64,000 nucleotides of DNA, taken from Thiomonas delicata. GTDB taxonomy: Bacteria; Pseudomonadota; Gammaproteobacteria; Burkholderiales; Burkholderiaceae_C. Below are positions 26,548-37,861 of the stretch, in pieces; the stretch's first letter is position 1; each line of letters opens with the position of its first letter. A model generated the notes under the pieces. The model made no database searches, had not been told where the DNA came from, and was given only the letters and a program-made list of their open reading frames with translations. The DNA lies in contig NZ_LT592170.1 of NCBI RefSeq assembly GCF_900088825.1, positions 1,938,064 through 2,002,063 on the forward strand, read 5' to 3'. Both the position numbers and the translations under genes were made by a program.

Positions 26548-27480
26548 ATGCGTCCAGCCTGGTCTGTGCTGTTTCTCACCACCCTCATCGGTTGCGCGCA
26601 GGGTCTCGCCGTGGCGTTGGCCCTGGCCGTCCTGGGCCTGTTCGGCGGTCCGGGTGCGGCACGCGTGGCTGGCGGCCCGGGCTTGCTCATGGTGCTGGCC
26701 CTGGGCGTGGTCGCGCTGATCGCGTCTTTCCTGCACCTCGGCAGGCCCGAGCGAGCTTGGCGCGCCGCGGCCATGTGGCGCACGTCCTGGCTATCGCGCG
26801 AGGTCATCGTGCTGCCGGCCTTTCTCGGCGTGGCCGCCTTGTGCTGGCTGTGGCTGAGCCGGTTGCACGCCTGGCCCGTCTGGCTGGCGCTGGCGCTGCT
26901 GGCAGGTTGCGGCACGCTCTGGGTCTGCACGGCGATGATCTATGCCGGGGTGCGCTTCATTCGCGAATGGGCCACGCCGCTGACCCTGTTGAATTTCGTG
27001 TTGATGGGCCTGGCCTCGGGCTTCGCGCTCGCTGCGGCGCTGTTCGCCGCGCTCGGGCTACCGGCGGCCGAACTCGCCGGCTGGGCTCTGGGCTGGACGC
27101 TGCTGGCCTTTTTGGGCCGCATGGCCGCGCTCTTGCGCACGGCGCGTCTCGTACCGGCCGGCAGCCTGCAGACGGCCATCGGCGTGCGCAGCAAGCGCAT
27201 CGTGCAAATCTCGCGCGGCTTCACGGCAGGCAGCTTCAATCTGCACGAGTTCTTCCACGGGCAGCCGGAGGCGGTGGTGCGCGGCGTGCAGGGCGGTTTC
27301 GTTCTGCTGGGGTTCATCGTTCCGCTGGCCCTGCTCGGCGCGGGGCTCGGCGCCAGCCGGCCGCTGCCCTGGTTTGCCCTGGCCTGGCTGGTGCAGATGG
27401 CCGGACTGCTGGCGGAGCGCTGGCACTTCTTCGCCCAGGTGAATCACCCGCAGAACCGCTACTACGCCGCGGCGCATTGA
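26548..27480 (+). CDS. soeC: Sulfite dehydrogenase, membrane anchor subunit
   Basis: A 310-residue DmsC/NrfD-like inner-membrane protein with about eight helices, which anchors the complex and passes electrons to the quinone pool. SFLHLGRPERAWRA and the ending ERWHFFAQVNHPQNRYY are typical of the DmsC family. GGAGG (26536-26540) and a two-base gap after soeB show tight coupling. The gene order soeA-soeB-soeC matches the operon in purple sulfur bacteria and other sulfur oxidisers. Confidence 0.9.
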   Translation: MRPAWSVLFLTTLIGCAQGLAVALALAVLGLFGGPGAARVAGGPGLLMVLALGVVALIASFLHLGRPERAWRAAAMWRTSWLSREVIVLPAFLGVAALCWLWLSRLHAWPVWLALALLAGCGTLWVCTAMIYAGVRFIREWATPLTLLNFVLMGLASGFALAAALFAALGLPAAELAGWALGWTLLAFLGRMAALLRTARLVPAGSLQTAIGVRSKRIVQISRGFTAGSFNLHEFFHGQPEAVVRGVQGGFVLLGFIVPLALLGAGLGASRPLPWFALAWLVQMAGLLAERWHFFAQVNHPQNRYYAAAH

Positions 27481-27534
27481 ACGAATTTTGCCGTGCGACA
27501 TTCTCAAGGCGCAGGTTTGGCCTGGAGGATGCCG

Positions 27535-27972
27535 ATGTCGTTCACCCGTTTCGTGCTGCGTTCTGTCTTGGTGTGCCTCGTCGCGGGGCCGGCTTTGCCC
27601 GGGCTGGCCACGGCGCGGGCATCGCCGGCTCCGCCTCCGGCGCAGGCTGGCTGTGACGGCGGTGCGGGCTCGCCGGCGATTTGTGCCGCCGCCCAGCTCA
27701 AGGCCTTGAACGCGACGATGCGCAGGCTCTATCGCGCGGAGCTGGCGCGCACCCAGGGGACCATCGCCGAGCGCCGGCTGATCCATGCGCAGAACCAGTG
27801 GCGGCGCTATGCCAACGCGGATTGCATGTTCAGCCATGGCCCGCGTCGCGATGGCGGTCCTGCCTGGACGCAGCGCGAGGATGATTGCCTGGCCGCGCAT
27901 GTGCGTCGGCGCATCGCCCGGCTGCGTGCCGAAGCCGATTGCCGGCCCGGAGATTGCCCGCCGCCGCGTTGA
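27535..27972 (+). CDS. Secreted LprI-like (DUF1311) protein
   Basis: A 145-residue exported protein. A signal peptide (about residues 1-29) is followed by a domain with six cysteines and the pattern ALNATMRRLYRAELAR, then LIHAQNQWRRYANADC, then CLAAHVRRRIARL. This matches the DUF1311/LprI domain (lysozyme-inhibitor LprI N-terminal). Some members inhibit lysozyme; most are uncharacterised. GGAGG six bases before the ATG at 27535 fixes the start; in-frame starts at 27529 and 27493 are less likely. It lies 54 bases after soeC and may be co-transcribed. Confidence 0.8.
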   Translation: MSFTRFVLRSVLVCLVAGPALPGLATARASPAPPPAQAGCDGGAGSPAICAAAQLKALNATMRRLYRAELARTQGTIAERRLIHAQNQWRRYANADCMFSHGPRRDGGPAWTQREDDCLAAHVRRRIARLRAEADCRPGDCPPPR

Positions 27973-28006
27973 GACGTGCTCTGGCCAGGGAACCGCGCGG
28001 TGCGGC

Positions 28007-29497
28007 TCAGCGGTCGATGGCGCCCAGGCAGAGGTACTTCATCTCGACGTATTCGTCGATGCCGTGGTGCGAACCCTCGCGTCCCAGGCCGGACTGTTTC
28101 ACGCCGCCGAACGGGGCGACCTCGTTCGAAATCAGCCCGGTGTTGACCCCGACAATGCCGTACTCCAGCGCCTCGCCGACGCGGAAGATGCGGCCCACGT
28201 CGCGGCTGTAGAAATAGCCAGCAAGGCCGAACTCGGTGGCGTTGGCCGCGGCGATGGCCTCGTCCTCGGTGGAGAAGCGAAACACGGGCGCCACCGGGCC
28301 GAAGGTCTCCTCGCGCGCGCACAGCATGCCGGCATGGGCGTCGGCCAGCACGGTGGGGGCGTAGAAGCGACCTCCCGATCCGGCATGCAGGACCTTGCCG
28401 CCGGTGAGCATGCGCGCGCCCTTGGCCAGGGCGTCGTCGACGTGGCGCTGCACCTTGGTCAGGGCCTGGTCGTCGATCAGCGGGCCGACCTGCACGCCTT
28501 CGTCGAAGCCGCTGCCCACCTTCATGCCGGCCACGCGCTCGGCAAGTCTCTGCACGAAGGTCTCGTAGACGCCGTCCTGCACGTACAAGCGGTTGGCACA
28601 GACGCAGGTCTGGCCGGCGTTGCGGTACTTGCTCTGCATCGCGCCTTCCACGGCGGCATCCACGTCGGCGTCGTCGAACACGATGAAGGGCGCGTTGCCG
28701 CCGAGTTCCAGGCCGAGCTTCTTGATGCTGGGGGCCGATTGCGCCATCAGGATGCGGCCGACCTCGGTGGACCCGGTGAACGACAGATGGCGGACCACGG
28801 GACTCGCGCACAGCACTTTGCCGATGTCCACCGAGCCGGCGGCGTCGCTGGTCAGCATGTTGAGCACGCCGGGCGGCATGCCGGCGCGTTGCGCCAGCTC
28901 GGCTGCGGCCAACGCGGTCAGCGGCGTCTGTTCCGCGGGTTTGATCACCACCGGACAGCCCGCGGCCAGCGCCGGAGCGACCTTGCGGGTGATCATCGCC
29001 AGCGGGAAATTCCACGGCGTGATGGCGGCGCACACACCCACCGGCTGGCGCAGGACCAGCAGGCGCTTGGTCGGATCCGGGCTGGGGATGGTTTCGCCGT
29101 ACACGCGCTTGGCTTCCTCGGCGAACCATTCGACGAAACTGGCGCCGTAGGTCACCTCGCCCTTGGCTTCGGCCAGGGGCTTGCCCTGCTCGGCGGTCAT
29201 GATGCGGGCGAGGTCGTCGGCATGCTGCATCAGCAACTCGAACCAGCGGCGCATCACGCCGCCGCGCTGCTTCGCGGTCAGGGCGCGCCAGGCCGGCCAT
29301 GCCCGTTCCGCCGCCGCGATGGCCGTCTCGGCCTCGGCGGCGCCCAGGCGTGGCACCTGGGCAAGCAGCCGGCCGGTGGCGGGGTCGTGGATGGGCACGG
29401 TGTTGGCGGACTCGACCCAGTGGCCGTCGATCAGGGCCTGGGTTTTGAGCAGAGAGGGATCTTGCAACTGGGCGAGCGGTGAGGTGGCGGTATCCAT
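28007..29497 (-). CDS. gabD: NAD(P)-dependent succinate-semialdehyde dehydrogenase
   Basis: A 496-residue aldehyde dehydrogenase. The catalytic cysteine lies in NAGQTCVCANRLYV, the general-base glutamate in LELGGNAPFIVFDDAD, and the cofactor loop in FTGSTEVGRILM. Overall sequence and length fit GabD of E. coli (482 residues), which oxidises succinate semialdehyde to succinate. Related aldehydes, such as glutarate semialdehyde, are possible substrates. The ATG at 29497 gives the MDTATSPLAQL opening. No GABA transaminase or regulator is beside it, so its pathway here is unclear. Confidence 0.9.
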   Translation of the reverse strand: MDTATSPLAQLQDPSLLKTQALIDGHWVESANTVPIHDPATGRLLAQVPRLGAAEAETAIAAAERAWPAWRALTAKQRGGVMRRWFELLMQHADDLARIMTAEQGKPLAEAKGEVTYGASFVEWFAEEAKRVYGETIPSPDPTKRLLVLRQPVGVCAAITPWNFPLAMITRKVAPALAAGCPVVIKPAEQTPLTALAAAELAQRAGMPPGVLNMLTSDAAGSVDIGKVLCASPVVRHLSFTGSTEVGRILMAQSAPSIKKLGLELGGNAPFIVFDDADVDAAVEGAMQSKYRNAGQTCVCANRLYVQDGVYETFVQRLAERVAGMKVGSGFDEGVQVGPLIDDQALTKVQRHVDDALAKGARMLTGGKVLHAGSGGRFYAPTVLADAHAGMLCAREETFGPVAPVFRFSTEDEAIAAANATEFGLAGYFYSRDVGRIFRVGEALEYGIVGVNTGLISNEVAPFGGVKQSGLGREGSHHGIDEYVEMKYLCLGAIDR

Positions 29498-29643
29498 GGC
29501 GGTCTTTCTTGTGTGTGAACGCAATCAAGCGCCAATTTAGCCCCGCCGGGCGACGTTTGCACAGCACCACCTTGAAGCGGCCGGGGCAACCACTGGTAGG
29601 GAGGGCGGGTATCCCGCCTCGCGCCTGGCAAGGGTACGGCGCC

Positions 29644-29649
29644 TAAAAT
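29644..29649 (+). promoter_or_regulatory. Possible -10 element of alaS
   Basis: TAAAAT about 57 bases before the alaS start resembles a -10 box; no good -35 element is seen at the right distance. It sits in the loop of a short stem (ACGGCG 29636-29641, CGCCGT 29650-29655). Confidence 0.25.
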
Positions 29650-29706
29650 CGCCGTTTTGCTGTGGTTTGGACGCTGCCGCCGACCCAGCCTCATTCAGGT
29701 GCCTCG

Positions 29707-32469
<2,763 letters not shown>

Positions 32470-32485
32470 TGGCGCGGGCCGGCCT

Positions 32486-33682
32486 ATGAAACCTCGCCAT
32501 ATCCTGCTCGGCGTCACCGGCGGCGTGGCCGCCTACAAGGCTTGCGAGCTGACGCGGCAACTGGTGAAGGCGGGGCATACGGTCCAGGTCGTGATGACGG
32601 AGGCGGCCACCCGCTTCGTCGCGCCCATGTCGTTCCAGGCGCTGTCGGGCCGGGCTGTGGCCGTCGATCCGTGGCAGCCGCTTGTCGCCAATGGCATGGA
32701 CCATATCGACCTCGTGCGGGCCGCGCATGCGCTGGTCATTGCCCCGGCCAGCGCCGATTTCATCGGCAAGGCCGCGCTGGGACTGGGCGGCGATTTGCTG
32801 TCCACGCTCATGCTGGCGCGCGGCGACGTTCCAACCCTGCTGGCGCCGGCGATGAATCGCGAGATGTGGGCCAATCCGGCGGTGCAGCGCAATGTGGCAC
32901 GCCTGCGCGCCGACGGTGTGCGCATCGCGGGGCCGGCCCGCGGCGAGCAGGCCTGCGGCGAGGTGGGCGAGGGGCGCATGATCGAGCCCGAGGACATCGC
33001 CATCGAGATCGACGCGCTGTTCCAGCCCAAGGACCTGGCGGGCCGCAAGGTGCTCATCACCGCCGGGCCGACCTTCGAGCCCTGGGACGCTGTGCGCGGC
33101 CTCACCAACCGCTCCAGCGGGAAAATGGGCTGGGCTCTGGCGCGCGCGGCCTGGGAGCGTGGCGCCGAGGTCCAGCTCGTCGCAGGGCCCACCGCGTTGG
33201 ACGAACCCTATGGGGTGCGTTGGGTCGGTGTCGAAACGGCACGGCAGATGCGTGAAGCCGTGCAAGCCGCGCTGCCGGGCGTCGACGTTTTCATTGCCGC
33301 CGCCGCAGTGGCGGATTGGCGGCCGGCGGCGGCGCAGCCCGGCAAACTGAAAAAGCAGTCCGGCGAGCCCCCGCCTGTGCTGTACCTCGATACCAACCCG
33401 GACATCCTGGCCGAAGTGGCTGCCCGTGCCGATGCGCCTTACTGCGTGGGCTTTGCCGCCGAGACGGACAACCTCGCCGCCAATGCCCAGGCCAAGCGCC
33501 TGCGCAAGGGCGTGCCCATGCTGATCGGCAACATCGGACCGCAAGCCTTCGGCCGTGACGACAACGCCTGCGTGCTCATCGACGCGAACGGCATGACCGA
33601 ATTGCCGCGCATGGACAAGCTCGCGCTTGCGCGGCGCATCCTGCATGAAATCGCCGCGCGTTTACCCAACGATCAATCATGA
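32486..33682 (+). CDS. coaBC: Bifunctional phosphopantothenoylcysteine decarboxylase / synthetase
   Basis: A 398-residue two-domain enzyme of coenzyme A synthesis. The N-terminal CoaC flavodoxin-like domain (about 1-185) has [11 protein letters not shown], the substrate segment PAMNREMW and a conserved [10 protein letters not shown] loop. The C-terminal CoaB domain has [25 protein letters not shown] (cited here across its length in part), typical of the CTP-dependent ligase. It joins cysteine to phosphopantothenate and then decarboxylates the product. The stop overlaps the dut start by four bases. Confidence 0.97.
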   Translation: MKPRHILLGVTGGVAAYKACELTRQLVKAGHTVQVVMTEAATRFVAPMSFQALSGRAVAVDPWQPLVANGMDHIDLVRAAHALVIAPASADFIGKAALGLGGDLLSTLMLARGDVPTLLAPAMNREMWANPAVQRNVARLRADGVRIAGPARGEQACGEVGEGRMIEPEDIAIEIDALFQPKDLAGRKVLITAGPTFEPWDAVRGLTNRSSGKMGWALARAAWERGAEVQLVAGPTALDEPYGVRWVGVETARQMREAVQAALPGVDVFIAAAAVADWRPAAAQPGKLKKQSGEPPPVLYLDTNPDILAEVAARADAPYCVGFAAETDNLAANAQAKRLRKGVPMLIGNIGPQAFGRDDNACVLIDANGMTELPRMDKLALARRILHEIAARLPNDQS

Positions 33683-34131
33683 CCCTTCCGATCGAAGTTC
33701 GCCTGCTCGACCAACGCCTGCGCGAGCAGCTTCCGGCCTACGCCACACCCGGCGCCGCCGGCATGGACCTGCGCGCCTGCCTGGATGCCCCACTGACCCT
33801 GCAACCGGGGCAGGCCGAACTGATTCCCACGGGCCTGTCCATCCACGTCGCCGACCCAGGCTACGCGGCCCTCATCCTGCCGCGCTCGGGGCTGGGACAC
33901 AAGCATGGCATTGTGTTGGGCAATCTGGTCGGGCTGATCGACTCCGACTATCAAGGGCCCTTGATGGTGAGCTGCTGGAACCGTGGCACGCAGGCCTATG
34001 CGGTGCAGCCCCTCGAGCGCATCGCGCAACTGGTCATCGTTCCTGTGATGCAGGCGCAGTGGACGGTGGTCGAATCCTTCACGCCGAGCCATCGTGGCGA
34101 AGGCGGTTTCGGCTCCACCGGCCGGGGCTGA
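33679..34131 (+). CDS. dut: Deoxyuridine 5'-triphosphate nucleotidohydrolase
   Basis: A 150-residue trimeric dUTPase that converts dUTP to dUMP and pyrophosphate. All five motifs are present: [34 protein letters not shown] and the C-terminal GEGGFGSTG arm. It overlaps coaBC by ATGA, the conserved coaBC-dut pairing of Proteobacteria. Confidence 0.98.
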   Translation: MTLPIEVRLLDQRLREQLPAYATPGAAGMDLRACLDAPLTLQPGQAELIPTGLSIHVADPGYAALILPRSGLGHKHGIVLGNLVGLIDSDYQGPLMVSCWNRGTQAYAVQPLERIAQLVIVPVMQAQWTVVESFTPSHRGEGGFGSTGRG

Positions 34132-34140
34132 TTCAGCACG

Positions 34141-34692
34141 ATGGTGCGCCACTTGGCCCGCCGCATGACGGCGCGTTTCGACGCCATGCGCGAACATGCG
34201 GCGCTGCGTCCGTTCGCTCGCTACCTGGCGCATCCCGCGCTGTGGAGCCTGCATCGGCGCAGCGTGGCCCTGGGCTTCGCCGTCGGGCTGTTCGCAGGGC
34301 TGATTCCCGGCCCGCTGCAGATGCTGGGCGCGGGTATTCTTGCCGTGATCCTGCGCTGCAATTTTCCCGTCGCGCTGGCCACCACGCTGTACTCAAACCC
34401 GCTGACCATCGTGCCGCTGTATCTGATGGCTTACCAGCTCGGGAGCTGGGCCACCGGCATGAACGGGCGTGCCAAGCTCGGCCCCCTTCCTCGATTCGAT
34501 TGGGGGCATCTGGTCGACTCCACCAAGGCGCTGGTGCACTGGGCGATGGGCCTTGGCGAGCCCCTGCTTGTCGGCCTTCCCCTGTTGGGCCTTTGCCTTG
34601 CCGTGCTGGGGTATCTGCTCGTTCGGGTGGGGTGGAACTGGTCCATCCGCCTGCAGTGGGCCAGGCGCCGCGCGCAGCGCGCGCGACCCTGA
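34141..34692 (+). CDS. DUF2062 membrane protein
   Basis: A 183-residue inner-membrane protein with about three helices. HRRSVALGFAVGLFAGLIPGPLQM and YSNPLTIVPLYLMAYQLG carry the glycine-rich pattern of the DUF2062 family, a group of unknown function often found near lipid or envelope genes. It lies nine bases after dut and is probably in the alaS-coaBC-dut transcript. It converges on slyD with a three-base gap and no visible terminator. Confidence 0.88.
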   Translation: MVRHLARRMTARFDAMREHAALRPFARYLAHPALWSLHRRSVALGFAVGLFAGLIPGPLQMLGAGILAVILRCNFPVALATTLYSNPLTIVPLYLMAYQLGSWATGMNGRAKLGPLPRFDWGHLVDSTKALVHWAMGLGEPLLVGLPLLGLCLAVLGYLLVRVGWNWSIRLQWARRRAQRARP

Positions 34693-34695
34693 CGC

Positions 34696-35214
34696 CTACG
34701 TCACGTTGCGCGGCATTCCGGCCAGGAACATGCCGCTGTCCACGTCGTCGAGATGGGCGCTTTGCGCCTCGCGTTCGTCGGGGTCCGGTTCTCGCACGTC
34801 GAGGATGGTGTAGGACACACGCAGCGCCATGCCCGCGAGCGGGTGGTTGCCGTCGAGCACCACCTTGCCCTCGGCGATGTCGCTCACGGTGTAGATGACG
34901 CCGGACTCGCCCGGCCGGCATCCCGGCGGCAGGTGCTCGAACTGCATGCCGGGCTCCAGCACCTCGGGAAACAGCGCGCGATCCTCGATCCGCAGCAGCG
35001 TCGGTTCGTAATCGCCGAAGGCGTCATGCGGCTCGATCTGCAGCTGTCCGCTCGCGCCGGCTTGCTTGCCGAGCAGATGCTGCGAGATCTGGGGCAGGAG
35101 ATCCGCACCGCCGACGTAAAAATCCGAGCCCTCCGCGTCGTCGGCGATGGGTTCGTTCTGGGCGTCGGTCAATTGCCAGGCCAGGGTCACGACGGTATCG
35201 AGAGCGGCTTGCAT
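34696..35214 (-). CDS. slyD: FKBP-type peptidyl-prolyl isomerase, SlyD-like
   Basis: A 172-residue SlyD-type isomerase. The FKBP core (VTLAWQLTDAQ, DFYVGGADLLPQISQHLLG, and VLDGNHPLAGMALRVSYTI) encloses an insert-in-flap region at about residues 70-120. The DGNHPLAG motif is diagnostic. The C-terminus lacks the His/Cys-rich nickel tail of E. coli SlyD, so a role in nickel delivery is not supported. It acts as a cytoplasmic folding helper. It is divergent from the oxygenase gene. Confidence 0.93.
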   Translation of the reverse strand: MQAALDTVVTLAWQLTDAQNEPIADDAEGSDFYVGGADLLPQISQHLLGKQAGASGQLQIEPHDAFGDYEPTLLRIEDRALFPEVLEPGMQFEHLPPGCRPGESGVIYTVSDIAEGKVVLDGNHPLAGMALRVSYTILDVREPDPDEREAQSAHLDDVDSGMFLAGMPRNVT

Positions 35215-35423
35215 AAAAAAGGTTCGCGAGGGATGAATACGATAAAGACGAAGTGCCCCGTAGCCAGGTCACGGATGCGGGCCACTTCCCACTTTGCAAG
35301 CTTAGCGCCTGCTGTGCGCCCAAGCTAAACTCGGCTGCAATTTTTTCGGCTCGGCCATGCAGCAGCGCCCGGTATCACGAGCCTTGCATGCGTGTCCGCG
35401 TTCCCACCTTCCCGCTCCATGGC

Positions 35424-36587
35424 ATGAAGTCAAACATCGACACTCCGGACTGGCCTTTGCCGGGCATCAGCCACGCCCACTTCCTGGAGCGATATTGGCA
35501 GCGCAAGCCCTTGCTGCTGCGCCAGGCGATTCCAGGTTTCAAACCGTTGTTGACCCGGACCGAATTGTTTAGATGGGCGGGAAGCGAGGATGCCGAGTCG
35601 CGCCTCGTGCAACGCAAGGACGAGCATTGGTTCTTGCGCCACGGCCCGTTCGGCAGGCGCCAACTGCCGCCCCTGCGCCAACCGGACTGGACGCTCTTGG
35701 TTCAGGGGGTGAATCTGCTCGATGACGCGGTGGCGGCACTTCTGGAGCGGTTCCGCTTCATTCCGGACGCGCGGCTGGATGACGTGATGATTTCGTGGGC
35801 CAGTGACGGCGGCGGCGTGGGCCCGCATGTGGACGCTTACGACGTGTTCCTGCTGCAGGCCGAGGGGCAGCGCCGGTGGCGCATCGGTCCGGTGAAAAGA
35901 CCATGCTTTCAACCCGAGCAGCCGCTGAAGCTGTTGGTGGATTTCGAGCCGGATACGGAGTGGGTGCTGAACCCCGGCGACATGCTCTACTTGCCACCGG
36001 GGTGGGGGCACGACGGCGTTGCACTTGGCCCATGCATGACCTATTCCATCGGGTTTCGCGCGCCTCCCGCCGGCGAACTCCTGCAGCAACTGCTCTGGAA
36101 ATTGGCCGATGGGCTGGAGCAAGGTGCGCGGTATAGCGATCGGGGCCGCATCGATCCTGCTTGCGCGAGGCATCCGGCGCGTCTGCCTGGCGACATGGTG
36201 CAGTTCCTGCACACCGCTTTCAATCGCTTGAAGCCCGCTGCGCGCGATTTTGAAGTGGCTCTCGGTGAACTTCTCACGGAGCCGAAGCAGCAGGTCTGGT
36301 TCGAGCCGTCACAACAAAAACCGACGCAACTTGACCGCATCTGTGCGCGTCGCGGCGTGCGCCTGGACCGGCGCAGCCGCATGCTCTATTCGGCGACGGA
36401 CGTCTACATCAACGGCGAGCGCGTCGAGGCAGGGCTGGCGCGCTCGAAATGGTTGCGCGTGCTGGCCGACCGGCATGCGCTCGGTCATGCGGACTGGAAG
36501 CTTGCATCGGCGCATGAGCGGGCGCTGTTGCTGCAATGGTGCGCACAGGGCTGGCTGCACGCCGATGTCGAGGGGAATGACGCATGA
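35424..36587 (+). CDS. roxA: JmjC/cupin 50S ribosomal protein L16 arginine hydroxylase (RoxA/YcfD type)
   Basis: A 387-residue Fe(II)/2-oxoglutarate oxygenase. The iron ligands are His135 and Asp137 in GPHVDAYD and His196 in GWGHDGVAL. DDVMIS, YDVFLLQ, GQRRWRIG and YSIGFRAP match E. coli YcfD/RoxA, which hydroxylates Arg81 of ribosomal protein L16. A C-terminal dimerisation and winged-helix region follows. The start at 35424 gives the closest match to YcfD; an ATG at 35388 is also in frame and neither has a clear Shine-Dalgarno. It overlaps the next gene by ATGA. Confidence 0.9.
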   Translation: MKSNIDTPDWPLPGISHAHFLERYWQRKPLLLRQAIPGFKPLLTRTELFRWAGSEDAESRLVQRKDEHWFLRHGPFGRRQLPPLRQPDWTLLVQGVNLLDDAVAALLERFRFIPDARLDDVMISWASDGGGVGPHVDAYDVFLLQAEGQRRWRIGPVKRPCFQPEQPLKLLVDFEPDTEWVLNPGDMLYLPPGWGHDGVALGPCMTYSIGFRAPPAGELLQQLLWKLADGLEQGARYSDRGRIDPACARHPARLPGDMVQFLHTAFNRLKPAARDFEVALGELLTEPKQQVWFEPSQQKPTQLDRICARRGVRLDRRSRMLYSATDVYINGERVEAGLARSKWLRVLADRHALGHADWKLASAHERALLLQWCAQGWLHADVEGNDA

Positions 36588-37078
36588 ACGAATTCGGCTC
36601 GCAGGGCGATGGGGATGGCCAGGAGATCCGTGGCCGCATGGCTTGGCAGCAGGCCATCAAGGAATTGCTGGGCGCCCCCGGCGCGGTCATCAGCATGTAC
36701 AGCCCCGATTTCTCGGATTGGCCGCTGAACCAGGCTGATGTCATCGCCGCCCTCGATGCCTGGGGGCAGGCCCGGCGCCAACCTTGCGTACGCATGCTGG
36801 CGCGGCACTTCGACGTCGTTCAGCGGGACGCGCCGCGATTTGCGCAGTGGCGCACACGCTTTGCGCATCTCGTCGTCTGCCACGTGCTGCCTGAGGAATT
36901 TGCAGCGCCTCAAGAATGTTTGCTGTTGCGCAATCGAGGCCTGCTTGCTCTGCCAAGCCAGGCATTCCGTCTGGGTTCGTGGTGCTCCGGAGCGAGGCTG
37001 CATGCGGCCGTGGGCCTGTTCGATCAGGTGTGGCAGCAATCGGAGCCAGGGTTCCCTGCACAAGCTCTGGGCTTGTGA
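36584..37078 (+). CDS. Conserved hypothetical protein (possibly DUF7931)
   Basis: A 164-residue cytoplasmic protein without a signal peptide. It has ISMYSPDFSDWPLNQADVIAAL, with VRMLARHFDVVQRD and QECLLLRNRGLLALP, a layout reminiscent of a phospholipase-D-like fold that lacks the catalytic HKD motif. I recall such proteins as DUF7931, adjacent to YcfD-like oxygenases in Betaproteobacteria, but cannot confirm it. The ATGA overlap with roxA means that the two are translated together and may work together. Confidence 0.8.
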   Translation: MNEFGSQGDGDGQEIRGRMAWQQAIKELLGAPGAVISMYSPDFSDWPLNQADVIAALDAWGQARRQPCVRMLARHFDVVQRDAPRFAQWRTRFAHLVVCHVLPEEFAAPQECLLLRNRGLLALPSQAFRLGSWCSGARLHAAVGLFDQVWQQSEPGFPAQALGL

Positions 37079-37259
37079 ATTTTGCGCAACATTATGTTGC
37101 GGACCGGCCGGATGTACTAGGGGAAGCCCTGGCTAGCGTTATACTTTCCATCTGAACTCGACATTGCCCATGTGGCATGCAGGTTCAACATTGAAATTAA
37201 TCCCGGAATCCACCGATTTCTATTGACTGTTTGATTCGCCTGACGCTTTGAGGATACAA

Positions 37260-37475
37260 ATGAAAAAGTCCCTTCTGTTGGCTTCCATGATTGCTGCCCT
37301 GGCCCTGGCCGCTTGCGGTAAGAAAGAAGAAGCAGCTCCTGCCGCTTCGGCTCCTGCTTCCGCTGCTGCCCCGGCTTCGGCTCCGGCCGCTGCTGCATCC
37401 AAGCCGGCTTCCGCTCCCGCGGCCGCCTCGGCGCCTGCTGCTGCATCTGCTCCCGCCAGCGCAGCCAGCAAGTAA
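37260..37475 (+). CDS. Small Ala/Pro/Ser-rich lipoprotein
   Basis: A 71-residue prolipoprotein. MKKSLLLASMIAALALAAC-G is a textbook lipobox with the modified cysteine at residue 19. The rest is KKEE followed by repeated AAPASAP and AAASAPA units with scattered Lys, a low-complexity, probably extended linker. GAGGA seven bases upstream fixes the start. It has its own terminator, and its codons are compact and repetitive. Function unknown; such proteins may act as envelope spacers. Confidence 0.85.
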   Translation: MKKSLLLASMIAALALAACGKKEEAAPAASAPASAAAPASAPAAAASKPASAPAAASAPAAASAPASAASK

Positions 37476-37504
37476 GCAATTCGACTCGAGTTTTCGCGTC
37501 GAGT

Positions 37505-37532
37505 AAAAAAGCCAGCGCAAGCTGGCTTTTTT
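37505..37532 (+). terminator. Terminator after the small lipoprotein gene
   Basis: AAAAAAGCCAGC (37505-37516) and GCTGGCTTTTTT (37521-37532) form a perfect 12-bp stem with a GCAA tetraloop and a T run. A smaller hairpin, ACTCGA (37484-37489) with TCGAGT (37499-37504), precedes it. Confidence 0.94.
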
Positions 37533-37592
37533 ATGGCCTTGCCCGTGCTTGATGGAGCGGGCCAGGGTGCATCGGGTTCAAGCTGAGGCATC

Positions 37593-37638
37593 AATAAAAA
37601 GAGGCCCGCCGTCCATGGACGGCAGGCCTCTTTTTATT
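37593..37638. terminator. Long bidirectional hairpin at the end of rpmB-rpmG
   Basis: An outer stem, AATAAAAAGAGGCC (37593-37606) with GGCCTCTTTTTATT (37625-37638), is stacked on an inner palindrome GCCGTCCATGGACGGC (37608-37623), with a single C/A mismatch between them. A/T runs on both sides allow termination from either strand; the rpmG stop lies 28 bases away on the minus strand. Confidence 0.93.
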
Positions 37639-37665
37639 GGAAGTCAAACCAAGCAGGAGAAAACC

Positions 37666-37833
37666 TTACTTGATCTTGCCTTCCTTGTATGCGACGTGCT
37701 TGCGCGCAACCGGATCGAACTTCATGATTTCCATCTTTTCCGGTTGGATGCGCTTGTTCTTCGTGGTGGTGTAGAAGTGGCCGGTTCCCGCAGTGGATTC
37801 CAGCTTGATCTTTTCACGTCCGCCCTTGGCCAT
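37666..37833 (-). CDS. rpmG: 50S ribosomal protein L33
   Basis: A 55-residue ribosomal protein, reading [16 protein letters not shown] at its start and ending in [10 protein letters not shown]. The middle [10 protein letters not shown] and [11 protein letters not shown] segments are the typical bL33 sequence. No zinc-ribbon cysteines are present, so it is the zinc-independent form. It lies 28 bases after rpmB on the minus strand; the pair is a conserved operon in most Bacteria. Confidence 0.97.
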   Translation of the reverse strand: MAKGGREKIKLESTAGTGHFYTTTKNKRIQPEKMEIMKFDPVARKHVAYKEGKIK

Positions 37834-37861
37834 GGTCTCTAGCTCCTGTCCTGTTCAGTGC

